A stretch of DNA of 64,000 nt from Alphaproteobacteria bacterium (GCA_017307375.1 JAFKFH010000018.1:124001-188000); one strand, 5' to 3'; positions 8,763 to 19,695 are shown, counted from the stretch's first letter. The notes: generated from the sequence alone by a model not told the origin. A program made the numbers and translations.

Positions 8763-10832
8763 TCAGAGTGCGAGCTGGAGACGGTTTTCGCCGTCCGGTC
8801 CGGCCTCGGCCGGCACCGCGCTGCAGATCAGCACCTCGCCGTCGGCGACGCCGGCGCTCGTCTCCCTGACATAGGTGACCGCACCTTTGAGCAGCCTGGT
8901 CCGGCAGGTGCCGCAGCTGCCTTCGCGGCAGCCGAACTCGGGCGTCAGGCCGCGCGCCTCGGCCAGCTCGAGCAGCGTGCCCGAGCCCGGCGCCCAGCGC
9001 GCCTCCTTCAGCGAATCGACGAAGGTCACGGCCACCGGCACGGTCGAGGGGGCGGCGCGCGGGGCCGCCGGCGCGGCGCCGGCATCGGGCAGGCGCTTCA
9101 GCGACGACGGCCCGAACGCCTCGGCATGGATCCGCCGGTCGCCGATATCGAGCTGCCGCAGCCCGTCATAGAGCGCCTGGGTGAAGGGTGGCGGACCGCA
9201 GAGGTAGAAGTCGTAGTCGTCGAAGGCCAGGTAATGCTTCAGCAGCGCCATGTCGATGCGGCCGGCGACGTCGTAGTCGCGCCCTTCGATGGCGCCGTCG
9301 GGGTCGCTCAGCACGCGGATCCAGCCGACGCTGCCTTCGGCGGCGCGGACCAGCGCGGCGATCTCGCGGCCGAACGGCATCTCGGCCTGCGACCGCGCCG
9401 CCTGGACCAGCACGACCCGGCGCATCCGCTGGCGGCGCAGGCCGTCATAGACGACATGGCGCAGCATGGCGAGCAGCGGGGTGATGCCGACCCCGCCGGC
9501 CAGCAGCACCGCCGGCCTGGCCGCGCCGCTATCGATCGTGAACTGGCCGGCGGGGGCGCGCGCCTCGATGATGTCGCCCACCCGGACATGGTCGTGCAGG
9601 TGGCTCGAGACGACGCCCTCGCGCTTGACGCTGATGCGGTAGAAGCCGTCCGACGGCGCCACCGACAGCGTGTAGGTCCGGATGACCGGGTCGGCCACCC
9701 CCGGCACGGCCACCCGGATCGGCAGGTGCTGGCCCGCGGCGTGGGGAACGAGGCCCGCCCCGTCGGCCGGCCGCAGATGGAACGACCGGATCGACGCGGT
9801 CTCCTCGACGATCCTGGTCACCTCGTAGGGCCGCCAGGCCCGGGCCAGCGCGGCAGCGCCAAGCCGGGCGGCCGCCTCGTCCCAGTCGCCGGTCATCAGC
9901 GTGCTGGGCGACCAGCCGTCGGCCTGGAACGTCCAGCGCAGCGGCAGCGCGCCACGCCGGCGCAGGATCCGGCGCGGGCGGAAGGTCCACAGCCGCTCGG
10001 CCCCCTGGAAGGCGGCGATGTCGGGCGAGTCCAGCACCACCGCGGCCTCGCCGGTCATCTGCAGCAGCTCGCCGCTGGCATGATCGACGAAGACCAGCCC
10101 GGCACGGCCGTTGAGGATGATGTTGCCGAGGGTGGAGAAGAACAGGTTGCCGTTGAAATCCGGCACGGTGAGGGTGCCGTCGGGGCCGAGCCGGACGAAA
10201 CCGGCCTTGCCGCCGCGGTGCGAGACATCGACCTGCCGGCGGCTTTCGCGATCGGCATAGGTCGCGACGAAGAAGGTGTCGGCCGCGGCGATCAGCGCCC
10301 GGGCGGGGGCATCGAGCCCGGCCAGTTCCTCGACGGCGGCAGGCGCCGCCGCGGCCGGCGCCTCGGCGGCGGCGACATCACGCAGCTGGATATAACGCGG
10401 GCAGTTCCCGAAGCTCTGGTCGACGTCGACCCGGAAGCCGGACGCGAGCGGCGCGACGATCCCGTTCATGCGGTTGCGGCGCCGGGTATGCATCTCGATG
10501 CCGAGGAGGCCGACGGGGTCGCCCGCCGCCATGCCCGCCCCGGCCGGGTCGCCGGCATCGGGCGTCGCGGCAATGTCGAGCGTGGTCGGCGTCGGCGAGG
10601 TCATGAAGCCGGGCCGGCCGGCCAGCAGCGTCGCCCAGGGATCGCCCGCGGGGTCGACCGCGCCCAGCACGACGAACGGCAGCTGGGCGTAGAAGTCGCG
10701 ATGCTGGTCGGGCATGTGGTCGCGGATCACCCGCTCGCCGGCGATCGCCATCCGCTCGGCCACGCCCAGCCGTTCCTGGAGATAGGTCTCGCCCGGGTGC
10801 CAGGTGGGCAGCTTTGCCAGTGTCGTGCTCAT
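8763..10832 (-). CDS. PPOX-ferredoxin reductase-2Fe-2S ferredoxin fusion oxidoreductase
   Basis: A 689-residue electron-transfer protein of three parts. Residues 1-320 resemble the flavin-binding pyridoxamine-phosphate-oxidase split barrel. Residues about 340-570 are a ferredoxin-NADP reductase module with flavin motif 'RTYTLS' and NAD loop 'GGVGITPLLAML'. The last 90 residues are a plant-type ferredoxin with 'CREGSCGTC' plus a distal Cys in 'LICSAV'. Electrons would flow NAD(P)H to FAD to 2Fe-2S and on to the barrel flavin or a partner. ATG 10832 is preferred to 10841 because the GAGGGGG site is 9 nt upstream of it but abuts the other. Lies just downstream of the GST gene. Confidence 0.88.
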   Translation of the reverse strand: MSTTLAKLPTWHPGETYLQERLGVAERMAIAGERVIRDHMPDQHRDFYAQLPFVVLGAVDPAGDPWATLLAGRPGFMTSPTPTTLDIAATPDAGDPAGAGMAAGDPVGLLGIEMHTRRRNRMNGIVAPLASGFRVDVDQSFGNCPRYIQLRDVAAAEAPAAAAPAAVEELAGLDAPARALIAAADTFFVATYADRESRRQVDVSHRGGKAGFVRLGPDGTLTVPDFNGNLFFSTLGNIILNGRAGLVFVDHASGELLQMTGEAAVVLDSPDIAAFQGAERLWTFRPRRILRRRGALPLRWTFQADGWSPSTLMTGDWDEAAARLGAAALARAWRPYEVTRIVEETASIRSFHLRPADGAGLVPHAAGQHLPIRVAVPGVADPVIRTYTLSVAPSDGFYRISVKREGVVSSHLHDHVRVGDIIEARAPAGQFTIDSGAARPAVLLAGGVGITPLLAMLRHVVYDGLRRQRMRRVVLVQAARSQAEMPFGREIAALVRAAEGSVGWIRVLSDPDGAIEGRDYDVAGRIDMALLKHYLAFDDYDFYLCGPPPFTQALYDGLRQLDIGDRRIHAEAFGPSSLKRLPDAGAAPAAPRAAPSTVPVAVTFVDSLKEARWAPGSGTLLELAEARGLTPEFGCREGSCGTCRTRLLKGAVTYVRETSAGVADGEVLICSAVPAEAGPDGENRLQLAL

Positions 10833-10897
10833 CGCGGTCATCCCCCTCGGGAAGCGGGCTCGTCGGGCGCGCCGGCCGGCGCGCCCGGCTTCGGGTT

Positions 10898-11509
10898 TCA
10901 GGCGGCGAGGCCGGCCGGGGTGCGGGCGAAGGGCACGAAACCCGGCAGCGCCTCGACCCGGCGCAGGAAGGCGTTGACGGCGGGATAGCCGGCCAGGTCG
11001 ACATTGCCTTCCGGCGCCCGGGCGACGTAGCTGTAGATCGCGACATCGGCGATGGTCGGCCGTGCCCCGGCCAGCCAGTCCTGGATCGCAAGCACGCTTT
11101 CCAGCCGCTGCAGCAGGACATGGGCGCGGGCGATCACCTCGTCGGCATTCAGCCTGGCGCCGAACACGGTGATCAGCCGGGCGGCGGCGGGGCCGTAGGC
11201 GACCTCGCCGGCCGCGACCGACAGCCAGCGCTGTACCGCGGCGGCCCCGGCCGGATCTTCCGGCAGCCAGTCGCCACGGCCGGCCTTCTTGGCGAGATAG
11301 ACCAGGATCGCGTTCGAATCGGCGATGACGACGCCGTCGTCGTCCAGCACCGGTACCTGGCCGAACGGGTTCAGCTTCAGGAACTCGGGCGCCTTGTGGG
11401 CGCCGGCCTTCAGGTCGACCTCGACCAGTTCATGCGGCAGGCCGAGCAGCGAGACGAACAGACGCGCGCGATGGGCGTGGCCCGACAGCGGATGATGATA
11501 GAGTTTCAT
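10898..11509 (-). CDS. Glutathione S-transferase
   Basis: A 203-residue cytosolic GST. The N-terminal thioredoxin-like domain begins '[18 protein letters not shown]' and holds the cis-proline segment '[11 protein letters not shown]' and glutathione-binding '[11 protein letters not shown]'; a helical C-terminal domain follows. It would conjugate glutathione to an electrophile. The start at MKLY matches the family; an upstream frame to 11542 adds a non-conserved leader. It is the first gene of the minus-strand group with the PPOX-reductase fusion 65 nt downstream, suggesting a joint role in xenobiotic or oxidant handling. Confidence 0.87.
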   Translation of the reverse strand: MKLYHHPLSGHAHRARLFVSLLGLPHELVEVDLKAGAHKAPEFLKLNPFGQVPVLDDDGVVIADSNAILVYLAKKAGRGDWLPEDPAGAAAVQRWLSVAAGEVAYGPAAARLITVFGARLNADEVIARAHVLLQRLESVLAIQDWLAGARPTIADVAIYSYVARAPEGNVDLAGYPAVNAFLRRVEALPGFVPFARTPAGLAA

Positions 11510-11657
11510 GTCCAGGTCCTGCGATGTGATGGCCGGGACCATTCCCGGGCCGCATCGCGAGACTGCTGGATTGCCGCCCGATCGAGAATGACCGGGCTCG
11601 ACACTTCATTGTTTCATTCAGCGGAATTATCAGCCGTGGCTCGCCGGCAAAAGCAGG

Positions 11658-12014
11658 TCATTCCGCCTTGGTGCTGATACGTGCTCCGGGCGGCAAGACT
11701 TCGAGGCTGCGACGATCCAATTGCGCCAGCACCTCCTCGAAGCCGAGACGGGCTTGCCAGCCCAGGCCGTTCCCGGCCCGGCTCGAATCGTAGACACGAT
11801 CGATGCTGCCCGGCAGGCGCCATCCCCGCCGGTCGAACGCGGCCGCAAGGTCCGGCGCGCGGCGCCTGATGACCGAAGCCGCGTCGGTCGCAAGTGCGTC
11901 ACGGTCTTCCTGCGCGAAGGGAGTGGGCGCAGAGACGATGTAGCGCTGGAAATGCGCGCCGCCGTTCGACAAGGCGGCCGCGTGGGCGTCGGCGACGTCG
12001 GTAACATTCCCCAT
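11658..12014 (-). pseudogene. C-terminal remnant of a NAD-dependent epimerase/dehydratase
   Basis: The 118 residues match only the last third of short-chain-type sugar epimerases: 'VTDVADAHAAAL' is the family's 'VDDVARAH' segment and is normally found around residue 200, followed by 'YIVSAPTPF' and the C-terminal 'GWQARLGFEEVL'. The Rossmann domain and the catalytic Tyr-x-x-x-Lys are missing. Immediately upstream (after about 12,015) the DNA changes to a different, lower-GC composition and no upstream exon of the gene is visible. It is therefore a gene cut by an insertion or deletion. Confidence 0.75.
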
Positions 12015-12048
12015 TGCAACCCTCAGGCCGGAGTGTTACCGTTATCTC

Positions 12049-12474
12049 ATGAGCCATGATGCAGCGCTTGAAATCCTAAAATCGGAACGCGACAACATCG
12101 CGGCGGAAATTGATGCGGCTCGGGCAAAGCTGAAGACGCTGACATCGCGGCTAAGTTCGCTTGAAGCATCAATTGCAGCGCTTGTTGGCGCTCCCGAGAT
12201 TGCCAAAGAAAAGGGACCAAGCGGCCCTGGGCTCAAGGCCACGATTTTGCAGATTATCCACGAGTCATCGGGCGGCATCTCCCGCGCCAACATCATGAAG
12301 GCGTTGGCAGAAAGGGGAGTTGAGTCCACCGATAATGCGGTCGGAACGACGCTGTCTCGGCTTAAAACAAGTCAGCAAGCCAGCGTCAACGACGGGCTCT
12401 GGTCAGTTATGGGGGGCGAAACAAAATCGCCCCCCGATAACGAATCAGGGGGCGATCAAGATTTTTTGAACTAA
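12049..12474 (+). CDS. Small coiled-coil/winged-helix protein, unknown
   Basis: A 141-residue protein. Residues 3-45 form a heptad-rich coiled coil ('LKSERDNIAAEIDAARAKLK'), followed by a Gly/Pro linker and a helical segment at about 65-120 ('LKATILQIIHESSGG', 'ISRANIMKALAERG', 'VGTTLSRLKTS', 'LWSVMG') with the pattern of a HARE-HTH-like winged helix. GC is clearly lower than in neighbouring genes. No RBS of note. Its stop is 2 nt before the tRNA-like element. It may be a DNA-binding protein of an acquired element; function not recognised. Confidence 0.6.
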   Translation: MSHDAALEILKSERDNIAAEIDAARAKLKTLTSRLSSLEASIAALVGAPEIAKEKGPSGPGLKATILQIIHESSGGISRANIMKALAERGVESTDNAVGTTLSRLKTSQQASVNDGLWSVMGGETKSPPDNESGGDQDFLN

Positions 12475-12476
12475 TC

Positions 12477-12547
12477 GGGGCCGGAACTGGTCGGGGCACG
12501 GGCCATCCACCTTTACCCCCGAGGGTTCGATTCCCTCCGGCTCCACC
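12477..12547 (+). other. tRNA-like element with acceptor stem and T arm only
   Basis: GGGGCCG (12477-12483) pairs with CGGCTCC (12538-12544) as a 7-bp acceptor stem with one G-U. A perfect T arm, GAGGG-TTCGATT-CCCTC, occupies 12521-12537, and A-CC follows at 12545-12547. Only 37 nt lie between acceptor and T arm, too few for D and anticodon arms. They can fold as a GC hairpin (CGGGG with CCCCG). It resembles the tRNA-like half of tmRNA without a tag frame, or a degraded tRNA-type attachment site. The third CCA base is G. Confidence 0.4.
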
Positions 12548-13934
<1,387 letters not shown>

Positions 13935-13956
13935 GCGGTAGGGTCTCGTTCGGGCC

Positions 13957-13979
13957 GGGGGTTAGTAGCCGAAACCCCC
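13957..13979 (-). terminator. Hairpin after the lipoprotein gene
   Basis: GGGGGTT (13957-13963) and AACCCCC (13973-13979) form a 7-bp stem with a 9-nt loop, 20 nt beyond the lipoprotein stop. No U-run follows, so it may be a weak or factor-assisted terminator. Confidence 0.4.
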
Positions 13980-13999
13980 GAGGATGGCAACGACGAATT

Positions 14000-14296
14000 T
14001 CAGCGATAATACCCGGCCGGAATCGGGTCGGCGTAATAGACCGAGCGCGGGGTCGCCACCGTCAGGTAGGAGCCGGGCGGGCAATAGGCGGTGCCGTCCT
14101 CGCGGAACTTGACGGCCCGGGCGCGGGCCGGGTCCCACACCGCCTCGCGCTCGACCGCGCAATAGCAGTTCAGGGTCTGGCAGGCACCGGCGAGCTTGGC
14201 CTGCTGTTCGGGGCCGGGCGGCGGCACGCAGGCGGAGAGAACCGGGGCCAGCAGGGCGGCGGCGAGAAGCGGCAGGAGGCGGGGGGCGATCGACAT
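14000..14296 (-). CDS. Small lipoprotein, unknown
   Basis: A 98-residue precursor with a hydrophobic leader and lipobox 'PVLSAC' (Cys about residue 23), so it should be lipidated and membrane anchored. The mature part has three further cysteines ('[12 protein letters not shown]') and a '[23 protein letters not shown]' segment ending in Tyr/Arg. The pattern suggests a disulfide-bonded envelope protein; I do not recognise a family. It is divergent from the transketolase gene. Confidence 0.65.
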   Translation of the reverse strand: MSIAPRLLPLLAAALLAPVLSACVPPPGPEQQAKLAGACQTLNCYCAVEREAVWDPARARAVKFREDGTAYCPPGSYLTVATPRSVYYADPIPAGYYR

Positions 14297-14450
14297 GGCC
14301 GGGACGCTACCATTGCGGCCAAATTGCGGCAATCGCCGCGCCGCGCCCCCGCCCACGGATTCAAAAGTTGACCGCACCCCCGCGAGCGGCCATGTTGCGC
14401 CGCCACAAGGCTCGCCCAATCCGCACAATAATCGACCGAGACCGTCAGCG

Positions 14451-16421
14451 ATGAGCAACGTCAGCCACAACGACATGGCAAACGCCATCCGCGCCCTGGC
14501 CATGGATGCCGTGCAAGCGGCCAATTCCGGCCATCCCGGCATGCCCATGGGCATGGCCGACGTCGCGACCGTCCTGTTCTCGAAGCATCTGAAGCATGCC
14601 CCGGCGCAGCCGCACTGGCCCGACCGCGACCGCTTCGTGCTGTCGGCCGGCCACGGCTCGATGCTGCTCTACGCGCTGCTGCACCTGACCGGTTACGCCG
14701 ACCTGACGCTCGACGAACTGCGCAAGTTCCGCCAGCTCGGCTCGCGCACCGCCGGCCACCCGGAATTCGGCCACGCCGCCGGCATCGAGACCACCACCGG
14801 CCCGCTGGGCCAGGGCCTGGCCACCGCCGTCGGCATGGCGCTGGCCGAGCGCGTGCTGAACGCCCGCTACGGCGATGCCCTGGTCGATCACCGGACCTGG
14901 GTGATCGCCGGCGACGGCTGCCTGATGGAAGGCATCAGCCACGAGGCGATCTCGCTGGCCGGCCATCTGAAGCTCAACAAGCTGATCGTGCTGTTCGACG
15001 ACAACCAGATCTCGATCGACGGCCCGGTCGACCTGACCTGCAACGACGACCAGATCGCCCGCTTTGCCGCCTCCGGCTGGGCGACGCGCAGCGTCGACGG
15101 CCATGATGCCGCCGCGATCGACGCGGCGCTGGCCTGGGCCAAGACCCAGGATCGTCCGGTGCTGGTCGCCTGCCGCACCGTCATCGGCTATGGCGCCCCG
15201 ACCAAGGCCGGCACCGCCGCCACCCACGGCTCGCCGCTGGGCCCCGACGAGATCAAGGGCGCGCGCGAAAAGCTCGGCTGGGCCCACGCCCCGTTCGAGA
15301 TTCCGGCCGAGATCCGCGCCGCCTGGGCCGCCACCGCGGCCGCCGGCACCGCGGCCGCCAAGGATTGGGAAGCACGGCTCGCCGCCTCGGCCGATGCCGC
15401 CGAGTTCGACCGCGTCACCGCGGGCCGCCTGCCCGCCGGCTACGAGGCCGCCTTCGCCGCCTACAAGGCCAAGCTCGTCGCCGACAAGCCGAAATGGGCG
15501 ACGCGCAAGTCGTCGCAGATGGCGCTGGAGGCGATCAACCCGGCCGTGCCCGAAACCCTCGGCGGTTCGGCCGACCTGACCGGGTCGAACAATACCCGCA
15601 CCGCCGGCTGGAAGCCGGTCGGCCCCGGCGCCTACGGCCAGCGCTATGTCCATTACGGCGTGCGCGAACATGCGATGGCCGCGGCGATGAACGGCATCGC
15701 GCTGCACAAGGGGCTGATCCCCTATGGCGGCACGTTCCTCGTGTTCTCCGACTATTCGCGGCCGGCGATCCGGCTGGGCGCGCTGATGGGCCAGCGCGTG
15801 GTCCACGTCATGACCCATGATTCGATCGGCCTGGGCGAGGATGGCCCGACCCATCAGCCGGTCGAGCACATGGCCGCGCTGCGCGCCATTCCGAACCTGC
15901 TGGTCTTCCGCCCGGCCGACGCGGTCGAGACCGCCGAGGCCTGGGACGTCGCCCTGCGCCAGGACAGCCGGCCGTCGCTGCTGGCGCTGACCCGGCAGGA
16001 CCTGCCGGCGGTGCGGCTGGAGGACGGCCCGAACCTGGTCGCCCGCGGCGGCTACGAACTGCGCGCCGCCGACGGCCAGGCCCGCGTCACCCTCTTGGCC
16101 ACCGGTTCGGAAATCGCCATCGCGCTCGAGGCGCGCGACCTGCTGCAGGCCGGCGGCGTGCCGACCCGCGTGGTTTCGATGCCGTGCTTCGAATTGTTCG
16201 ACGAGCAGCCGGAAGCCTACCGCGCCGAGGTCCTGGGCCCCGGCACGGTCAAGGTGGCGGTCGAGGCGGCGATCCGCCAGGGCTGGGACGCCTATATCGG
16301 CACCGAAGGCGGCTTCGTCGGCATGACCGGCTTTGGCGCCTCGGGACCGTTCCAGGAACTCTACAAGCATTTCGGGATTACGCCGGAAGCGGTAGCGGAG
16401 GCCGCGCGCCGCCGCCTCTGA
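14451..16421 (+). CDS. tkt: Transketolase
   Basis: A 656-residue thiamine-diphosphate enzyme of the non-oxidative pentose phosphate pathway, transferring two-carbon ketol units between sugar phosphates. Visible are '[14 protein letters not shown]' at the start, the TPP motif beginning 'GDGCLMEG' (about residues 155-162), the pyrimidine-domain '[13 protein letters not shown]' and '[18 protein letters not shown]'. Length is normal for the family. ATG 14451 begins the conserved '[14 protein letters not shown]' helix region; the frame open upstream is not conserved. Confidence 0.96.
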   Translation: MSNVSHNDMANAIRALAMDAVQAANSGHPGMPMGMADVATVLFSKHLKHAPAQPHWPDRDRFVLSAGHGSMLLYALLHLTGYADLTLDELRKFRQLGSRTAGHPEFGHAAGIETTTGPLGQGLATAVGMALAERVLNARYGDALVDHRTWVIAGDGCLMEGISHEAISLAGHLKLNKLIVLFDDNQISIDGPVDLTCNDDQIARFAASGWATRSVDGHDAAAIDAALAWAKTQDRPVLVACRTVIGYGAPTKAGTAATHGSPLGPDEIKGAREKLGWAHAPFEIPAEIRAAWAATAAAGTAAAKDWEARLAASADAAEFDRVTAGRLPAGYEAAFAAYKAKLVADKPKWATRKSSQMALEAINPAVPETLGGSADLTGSNNTRTAGWKPVGPGAYGQRYVHYGVREHAMAAAMNGIALHKGLIPYGGTFLVFSDYSRPAIRLGALMGQRVVHVMTHDSIGLGEDGPTHQPVEHMAALRAIPNLLVFRPADAVETAEAWDVALRQDSRPSLLALTRQDLPAVRLEDGPNLVARGGYELRAADGQARVTLLATGSEIAIALEARDLLQAGGVPTRVVSMPCFELFDEQPEAYRAEVLGPGTVKVAVEAAIRQGWDAYIGTEGGFVGMTGFGASGPFQELYKHFGITPEAVAEAARRRL

Positions 16422-16537
16422 GCGGTTTCAGGCGACTGACACGACCGGACATCTGGCAGGGCGGGGGCCGAGCCACTATCTTATTGGCGCCCGATTCGCA
16501 TGGTCGGATCGGGCCCATGCCGAAAAGGGAGACCGCC

Positions 16538-17743
16538 ATGAGCCTGACCCGTACCCTCGTCGCCGCCACCGTCGCCGCGTCGCTTGCGCTGGCCCCGGCC
16601 CTGGCGGAGGCCCGCGCCGGGTCCAAGTCCTCGGGCGGCAGCAAGGGGTCGAAGACGACGACCACCGCGCCGTCGACGACCTATCCGTCGAACAACCTGT
16701 CGGGTTCGAGCAGCGGGTCGACCTCGTCGACCCCGGTCTATCCGACGCCGCAGAAGGCGCCGCAATCGGCGGTTTCCGGCGGGCAGGCCCTGCCGCCGCC
16801 CAGCTCGACCACGACCAATTCGTCGATCAACCCGCAGGGGGCGACGACCGCGGCGCCCTCGACCGCGGCACCGGCCACCAGCGCGGCGCCGTCGACCGCC
16901 GGCACCAGCAGCACCGCGACCGGCGCGATGGGCGCGCCGCGGGTGGGCACACCCGCGACCCCGGCGCCCGCCGCCCAGCCGTCGTTCATGCAGCGCAACC
17001 CGCTGCTGACCGGCATCGCCGGCGGCCTGCTCGGCGCCACCATCGCCAACAGCCTGTTCGGCAACCATGCCGAGGCCGCCCCGGCCCAGGGCACGGAGAC
17101 CGGTTCGCTGATCGGCACCGTGCTGAAATGGGCGCTGATCCTGGGCGCGGTCGCCCTGGTCGTCTCGATGTTCCGCCGGCTGATGCGCCCGGCCGTCAAC
17201 GGCCCGGCCGAGCCGAGCTTTCGCATGGGTCCCCCGTCGGCCAACCCGGGCGAGCCGCGCATCGCGGTCCCCCAGGCCGGGGCGGCCGGCGCGGCGCCGC
17301 CGGTGACCGACATCGCCAAGCGCATCGCCGGCCCGGACTATGACGCCTTCACCCAGATCCTGACCGGCCTGCAGAACGCCTGGAGCGCCGGCGACATCGG
17401 CGCGATGGCCCGCTGGGCGACGCCGGAGATGCAGCGCTTCTTCGCCGCCGAGCTGTCGCGCAACGAGGCGCGCGGCTTCGTCAACCACATCGAGGATGTC
17501 GAGCTGGTGGCCGGCGACGTGGTCGAGGCCTGGAGCGAGGGGCATACCGAGTTCTGCACCGCCCGCGTCACCTTCGCGGCCCGCGACTACGACGTCGCCA
17601 TCGGCAAGCAGCGCGGCGAGCCCGGCTGGATCGTCGACGGCGACCCGAACCGCAAGGTCGAGGCGACCGAGATCTGGACCTTCGCCCGCCAGCCCGGCCA
17701 GGCCTGGCAGCTGTCGGCGATCGAACAGACCGAGACGGTCTGA
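16538..17743 (+). CDS. Tim44-like domain protein with low-complexity linker
   Basis: A 401-residue exported or membrane protein. A signal/anchor (residues 1-25, 'LVAATVAASLALAPALAEA') precedes a Ser/Thr/Pro/Ala-rich linker (about 30-145), two hydrophobic segments (about 155-172 and 188-212, the second 'VLKWALILGAVALVVSMFRR') and a C-terminal Tim44-like domain (about 265-400: 'QNAWSAGDIGAMARWATPEM'). Such proteins are widespread in proteobacteria with unclear function; the domain is a mitochondrial-import relative that binds membranes. ATG 16538 has AGGGAG upstream. Confidence 0.8.
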   Translation: MSLTRTLVAATVAASLALAPALAEARAGSKSSGGSKGSKTTTTAPSTTYPSNNLSGSSSGSTSSTPVYPTPQKAPQSAVSGGQALPPPSSTTTNSSINPQGATTAAPSTAAPATSAAPSTAGTSSTATGAMGAPRVGTPATPAPAAQPSFMQRNPLLTGIAGGLLGATIANSLFGNHAEAAPAQGTETGSLIGTVLKWALILGAVALVVSMFRRLMRPAVNGPAEPSFRMGPPSANPGEPRIAVPQAGAAGAAPPVTDIAKRIAGPDYDAFTQILTGLQNAWSAGDIGAMARWATPEMQRFFAAELSRNEARGFVNHIEDVELVAGDVVEAWSEGHTEFCTARVTFAARDYDVAIGKQRGEPGWIVDGDPNRKVEATEIWTFARQPGQAWQLSAIEQTETV

Positions 17744-17763
17744 GCGGAGATCAAGCCGGCGGC

Positions 17764-19152
17764 ATGGACGCGACAGCGAACTACGCCGCCGGCATCGACG
17801 CCTACCGCCGTGGCGACACCGCCACGGCCGAGCGGCATCTGCGCCAGGCCCTGGCCGCCCGCCCGGCCTATCCCGAGGCGCTGAACGCCCTGGGGGTGAT
17901 CGCCACCCACCATGGCCGGCCGCGCCCGGCCCGCCAGCTGATGCGCCTGGCCCTGGCGGTCGATCCCGGCTTTGCCGCCGCGATCATGAATTTCGGCCTC
18001 GCCCATACCGCCGAGGACGATGCGGAAGGCGCCCTGCCCTGGCTGATCCGCGCGGTGCTGCTGGCCCCGCACCACGCCCCCGCCTGGAACAACCTGGGCC
18101 TCGCCTTCAACGCGCTGCACCGCCCGGAAGCGGCGGTCGGTGCCTATCGCATGGCGCTGGAACTGCAGGCCCTGCCGGAAGCCCGGATCGGCCTGGCCGA
18201 GGCGCTGACGGCTGCCGGCCAGTTCGGCGAGGCCGCCGAGCTCCTCGGCACGCTGATCGCCGACGAACGCGACGCGACCCGCCGCCGCCGCGCGGTCGCC
18301 ACCCTCTTGGCCCTGCGGGTCAAGCGCGACGGCCCCCATCCGCTGCCGCCCGCGCAGGCCGCGACGCGAAGCGCGCCGGCCATTTCGATCGTCACCTGCT
18401 CGATCAAGCCGGAGCGCTTTGCCGCGCTGAAGGACACCTATGGCCGGGTGCTGCGCGGCCTCGACCACGAGGTGGTCGGCATCCACGACGCCCGTTCGCT
18501 GTGCGAAGGCTACAATCGCGGCCTGGCCCAAGCGCGCGGCGACATCATCGTGTTCAGCCACGACGATATCGAGATCGCCGAGCCCGCCTTCGCCGACCGG
18601 CTGCTGGCGGCGCTCGACCGCTTCGACCTGGTCGGCGTGGCCGGCTCCACCCGCTGCAGCGGCGAGACCTGGGGCCATGCCGGACCGCCGAACCTGGCCG
18701 GGCGGATCACCCAGTACGATGCCGCGGCCGGCAAGTGGGCGGTGCATGCCTTCGGCGGCGGGTGGCCGCATACCGCCGATATCCAGTGCCTCGACGGCGT
18801 CTTCCTCGCCTGCCGCCGCGCCTTAGCCGAGCGGCAGCGCTTCGACGAGACGACCTTCGACGACTTCCACCTCTACGATCTCGATTTTTCCTATGCCGCC
18901 CACCTGGCGGGGTTCCGCGTCGGGGTGGCCGCCGATCTCGGCATCATCCACTGGAGCCACGGGCGGCTGGACCAGCGCTGGCGCGTCCAGGCCGACCGGT
19001 TCCTGGCCAAGTACCGGGGCCGGCTGGCCGATCCCGGGCCGCGCCGGCCCGATCTGGCCTGGCCGGCGGTCGATTTCGCCGCCGCCGGCGACGCGCAGGC
19101 CTATTCGGCCGCGCTGGCCGGCCACCTCGCCGGCTACGGCATCACGGGCTGA
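17764..19152 (+). CDS. TPR-glycosyltransferase fusion
   Basis: A 462-residue protein. Residues 1-190 are tandem tetratricopeptide repeats ('AERHLRQALAARPAYPEALNALG', 'PAWNNLGLAFNALHRPEAAVGAY'). Residues 205-440 resemble a GT-A glycosyltransferase-like domain: 'ISIVTCSIKPERF', 'GYNRGLAQARGDIIVFSHDDIEI' with SHDD as the probable metal/nucleotide site, 'CLDGVFLACRR' and 'DLDFSYAAHLAGF'. Probably transfers a sugar to a protein or envelope glycan. It follows the Tim44 gene by 20 nt and may be cotranscribed. Confidence 0.75.
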   Translation: MDATANYAAGIDAYRRGDTATAERHLRQALAARPAYPEALNALGVIATHHGRPRPARQLMRLALAVDPGFAAAIMNFGLAHTAEDDAEGALPWLIRAVLLAPHHAPAWNNLGLAFNALHRPEAAVGAYRMALELQALPEARIGLAEALTAAGQFGEAAELLGTLIADERDATRRRRAVATLLALRVKRDGPHPLPPAQAATRSAPAISIVTCSIKPERFAALKDTYGRVLRGLDHEVVGIHDARSLCEGYNRGLAQARGDIIVFSHDDIEIAEPAFADRLLAALDRFDLVGVAGSTRCSGETWGHAGPPNLAGRITQYDAAAGKWAVHAFGGGWPHTADIQCLDGVFLACRRALAERQRFDETTFDDFHLYDLDFSYAAHLAGFRVGVAADLGIIHWSHGRLDQRWRVQADRFLAKYRGRLADPGPRRPDLAWPAVDFAAAGDAQAYSAALAGHLAGYGITG

Positions 19153-19501
19153 TGCGCGTGCACTGCGCCTGATCCGGCAGGATCTGGGCGCAGGCCATGT
19201 TGCTGGTGGTGTGGAAGGTGCCGTCGCTCATCCGCCGGATGCCGATGCCGTTGGAAAATTCGAGCCAGCCGAACGAATCGAACCGGCCGGTGATGCCGTT
19301 GGAAAAACCCAGCGCGATGCCGTCGGCCGCCTTCTTCAGGGTCACCGCGCCGTCGTCGAAGGCGAAGCGCCCGTCGGCCAGCAGCCGGGCGGCATGGCCG
19401 TTCGAGCAGGTCACCGCATTCTCGCCCGCCGCCTTGCAGTCGAACGGCTGGTCGAGGCGATAGAGCGCCAGGATGTAGATCACCAGTTCCAGCAGCAGCA
19501 T
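19142..19501 (-). CDS. 'SNG-GRFDSFGW' protein, copy 1
   Basis: A 119-residue protein with a hydrophobic N-terminal helix (residues 1-16, 'LLLELVIYILALYRL') that may anchor or export it. The centre carries 'VTCSNGHAARL' and then 'FSNGITGRFDSFGWLEFSNG', with 'GIRRMSDGTFHT' and a Cys pair near the end. The same pattern recurs in the gene at 20190-20537, so the two are paralogues. I do not recognise a named family. It overlaps the convergent glycosyltransferase stop by 11 nt. Confidence 0.6.
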   Translation of the reverse strand: MLLLELVIYILALYRLDQPFDCKAAGENAVTCSNGHAARLLADGRFAFDDGAVTLKKAADGIALGFSNGITGRFDSFGWLEFSNGIGIRRMSDGTFHTTSNMACAQILPDQAQCTRISP

Positions 19502-19506
19502 CGGCT

Positions 19507-19695
19507 TCACCCTTTCCGTTCGGCGCGCAGGGCGGCGAGGCATTCGGGACACAGGCAGCGCGCGCCCTCGTCGTCCGGCTTCGGCAGGGCGACGTCGTGC
19601 GGCAGGTCCATGCACCAGCAGCCACCGGCCGGACGGCAGCCGAATTCGGCGCCGCAGCGTTGGCAGACCAGCAGTGTCGCAACCGTCTCAGTCAT
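19507..19695 (-). CDS. Cysteine-rich CWC-type small protein
   Basis: A 62-residue protein with eight cysteines: 'CQRCGAEFGC', 'GGCWCMDL' and 'CLCPECL'. This spacing, including the Cys-Trp-Cys centre, matches the cysteine-rich CWC family, probably a zinc-binding protein of unknown role. It overlaps the end of the DNA glycosylase gene and is followed 5 nt later by the small SNG protein gene, so the three look cotranscribed. Confidence 0.75.
   Translation of the reverse strand: MTETVATLLVCQRCGAEFGCRPAGGCWCMDLPHDVALPKPDDEGARCLCPECLAALRAERKG

Noticed and set aside
12477-12547. A functional tRNA
   Set aside because: There is no room for D and anticodon arms between the acceptor and T arms.
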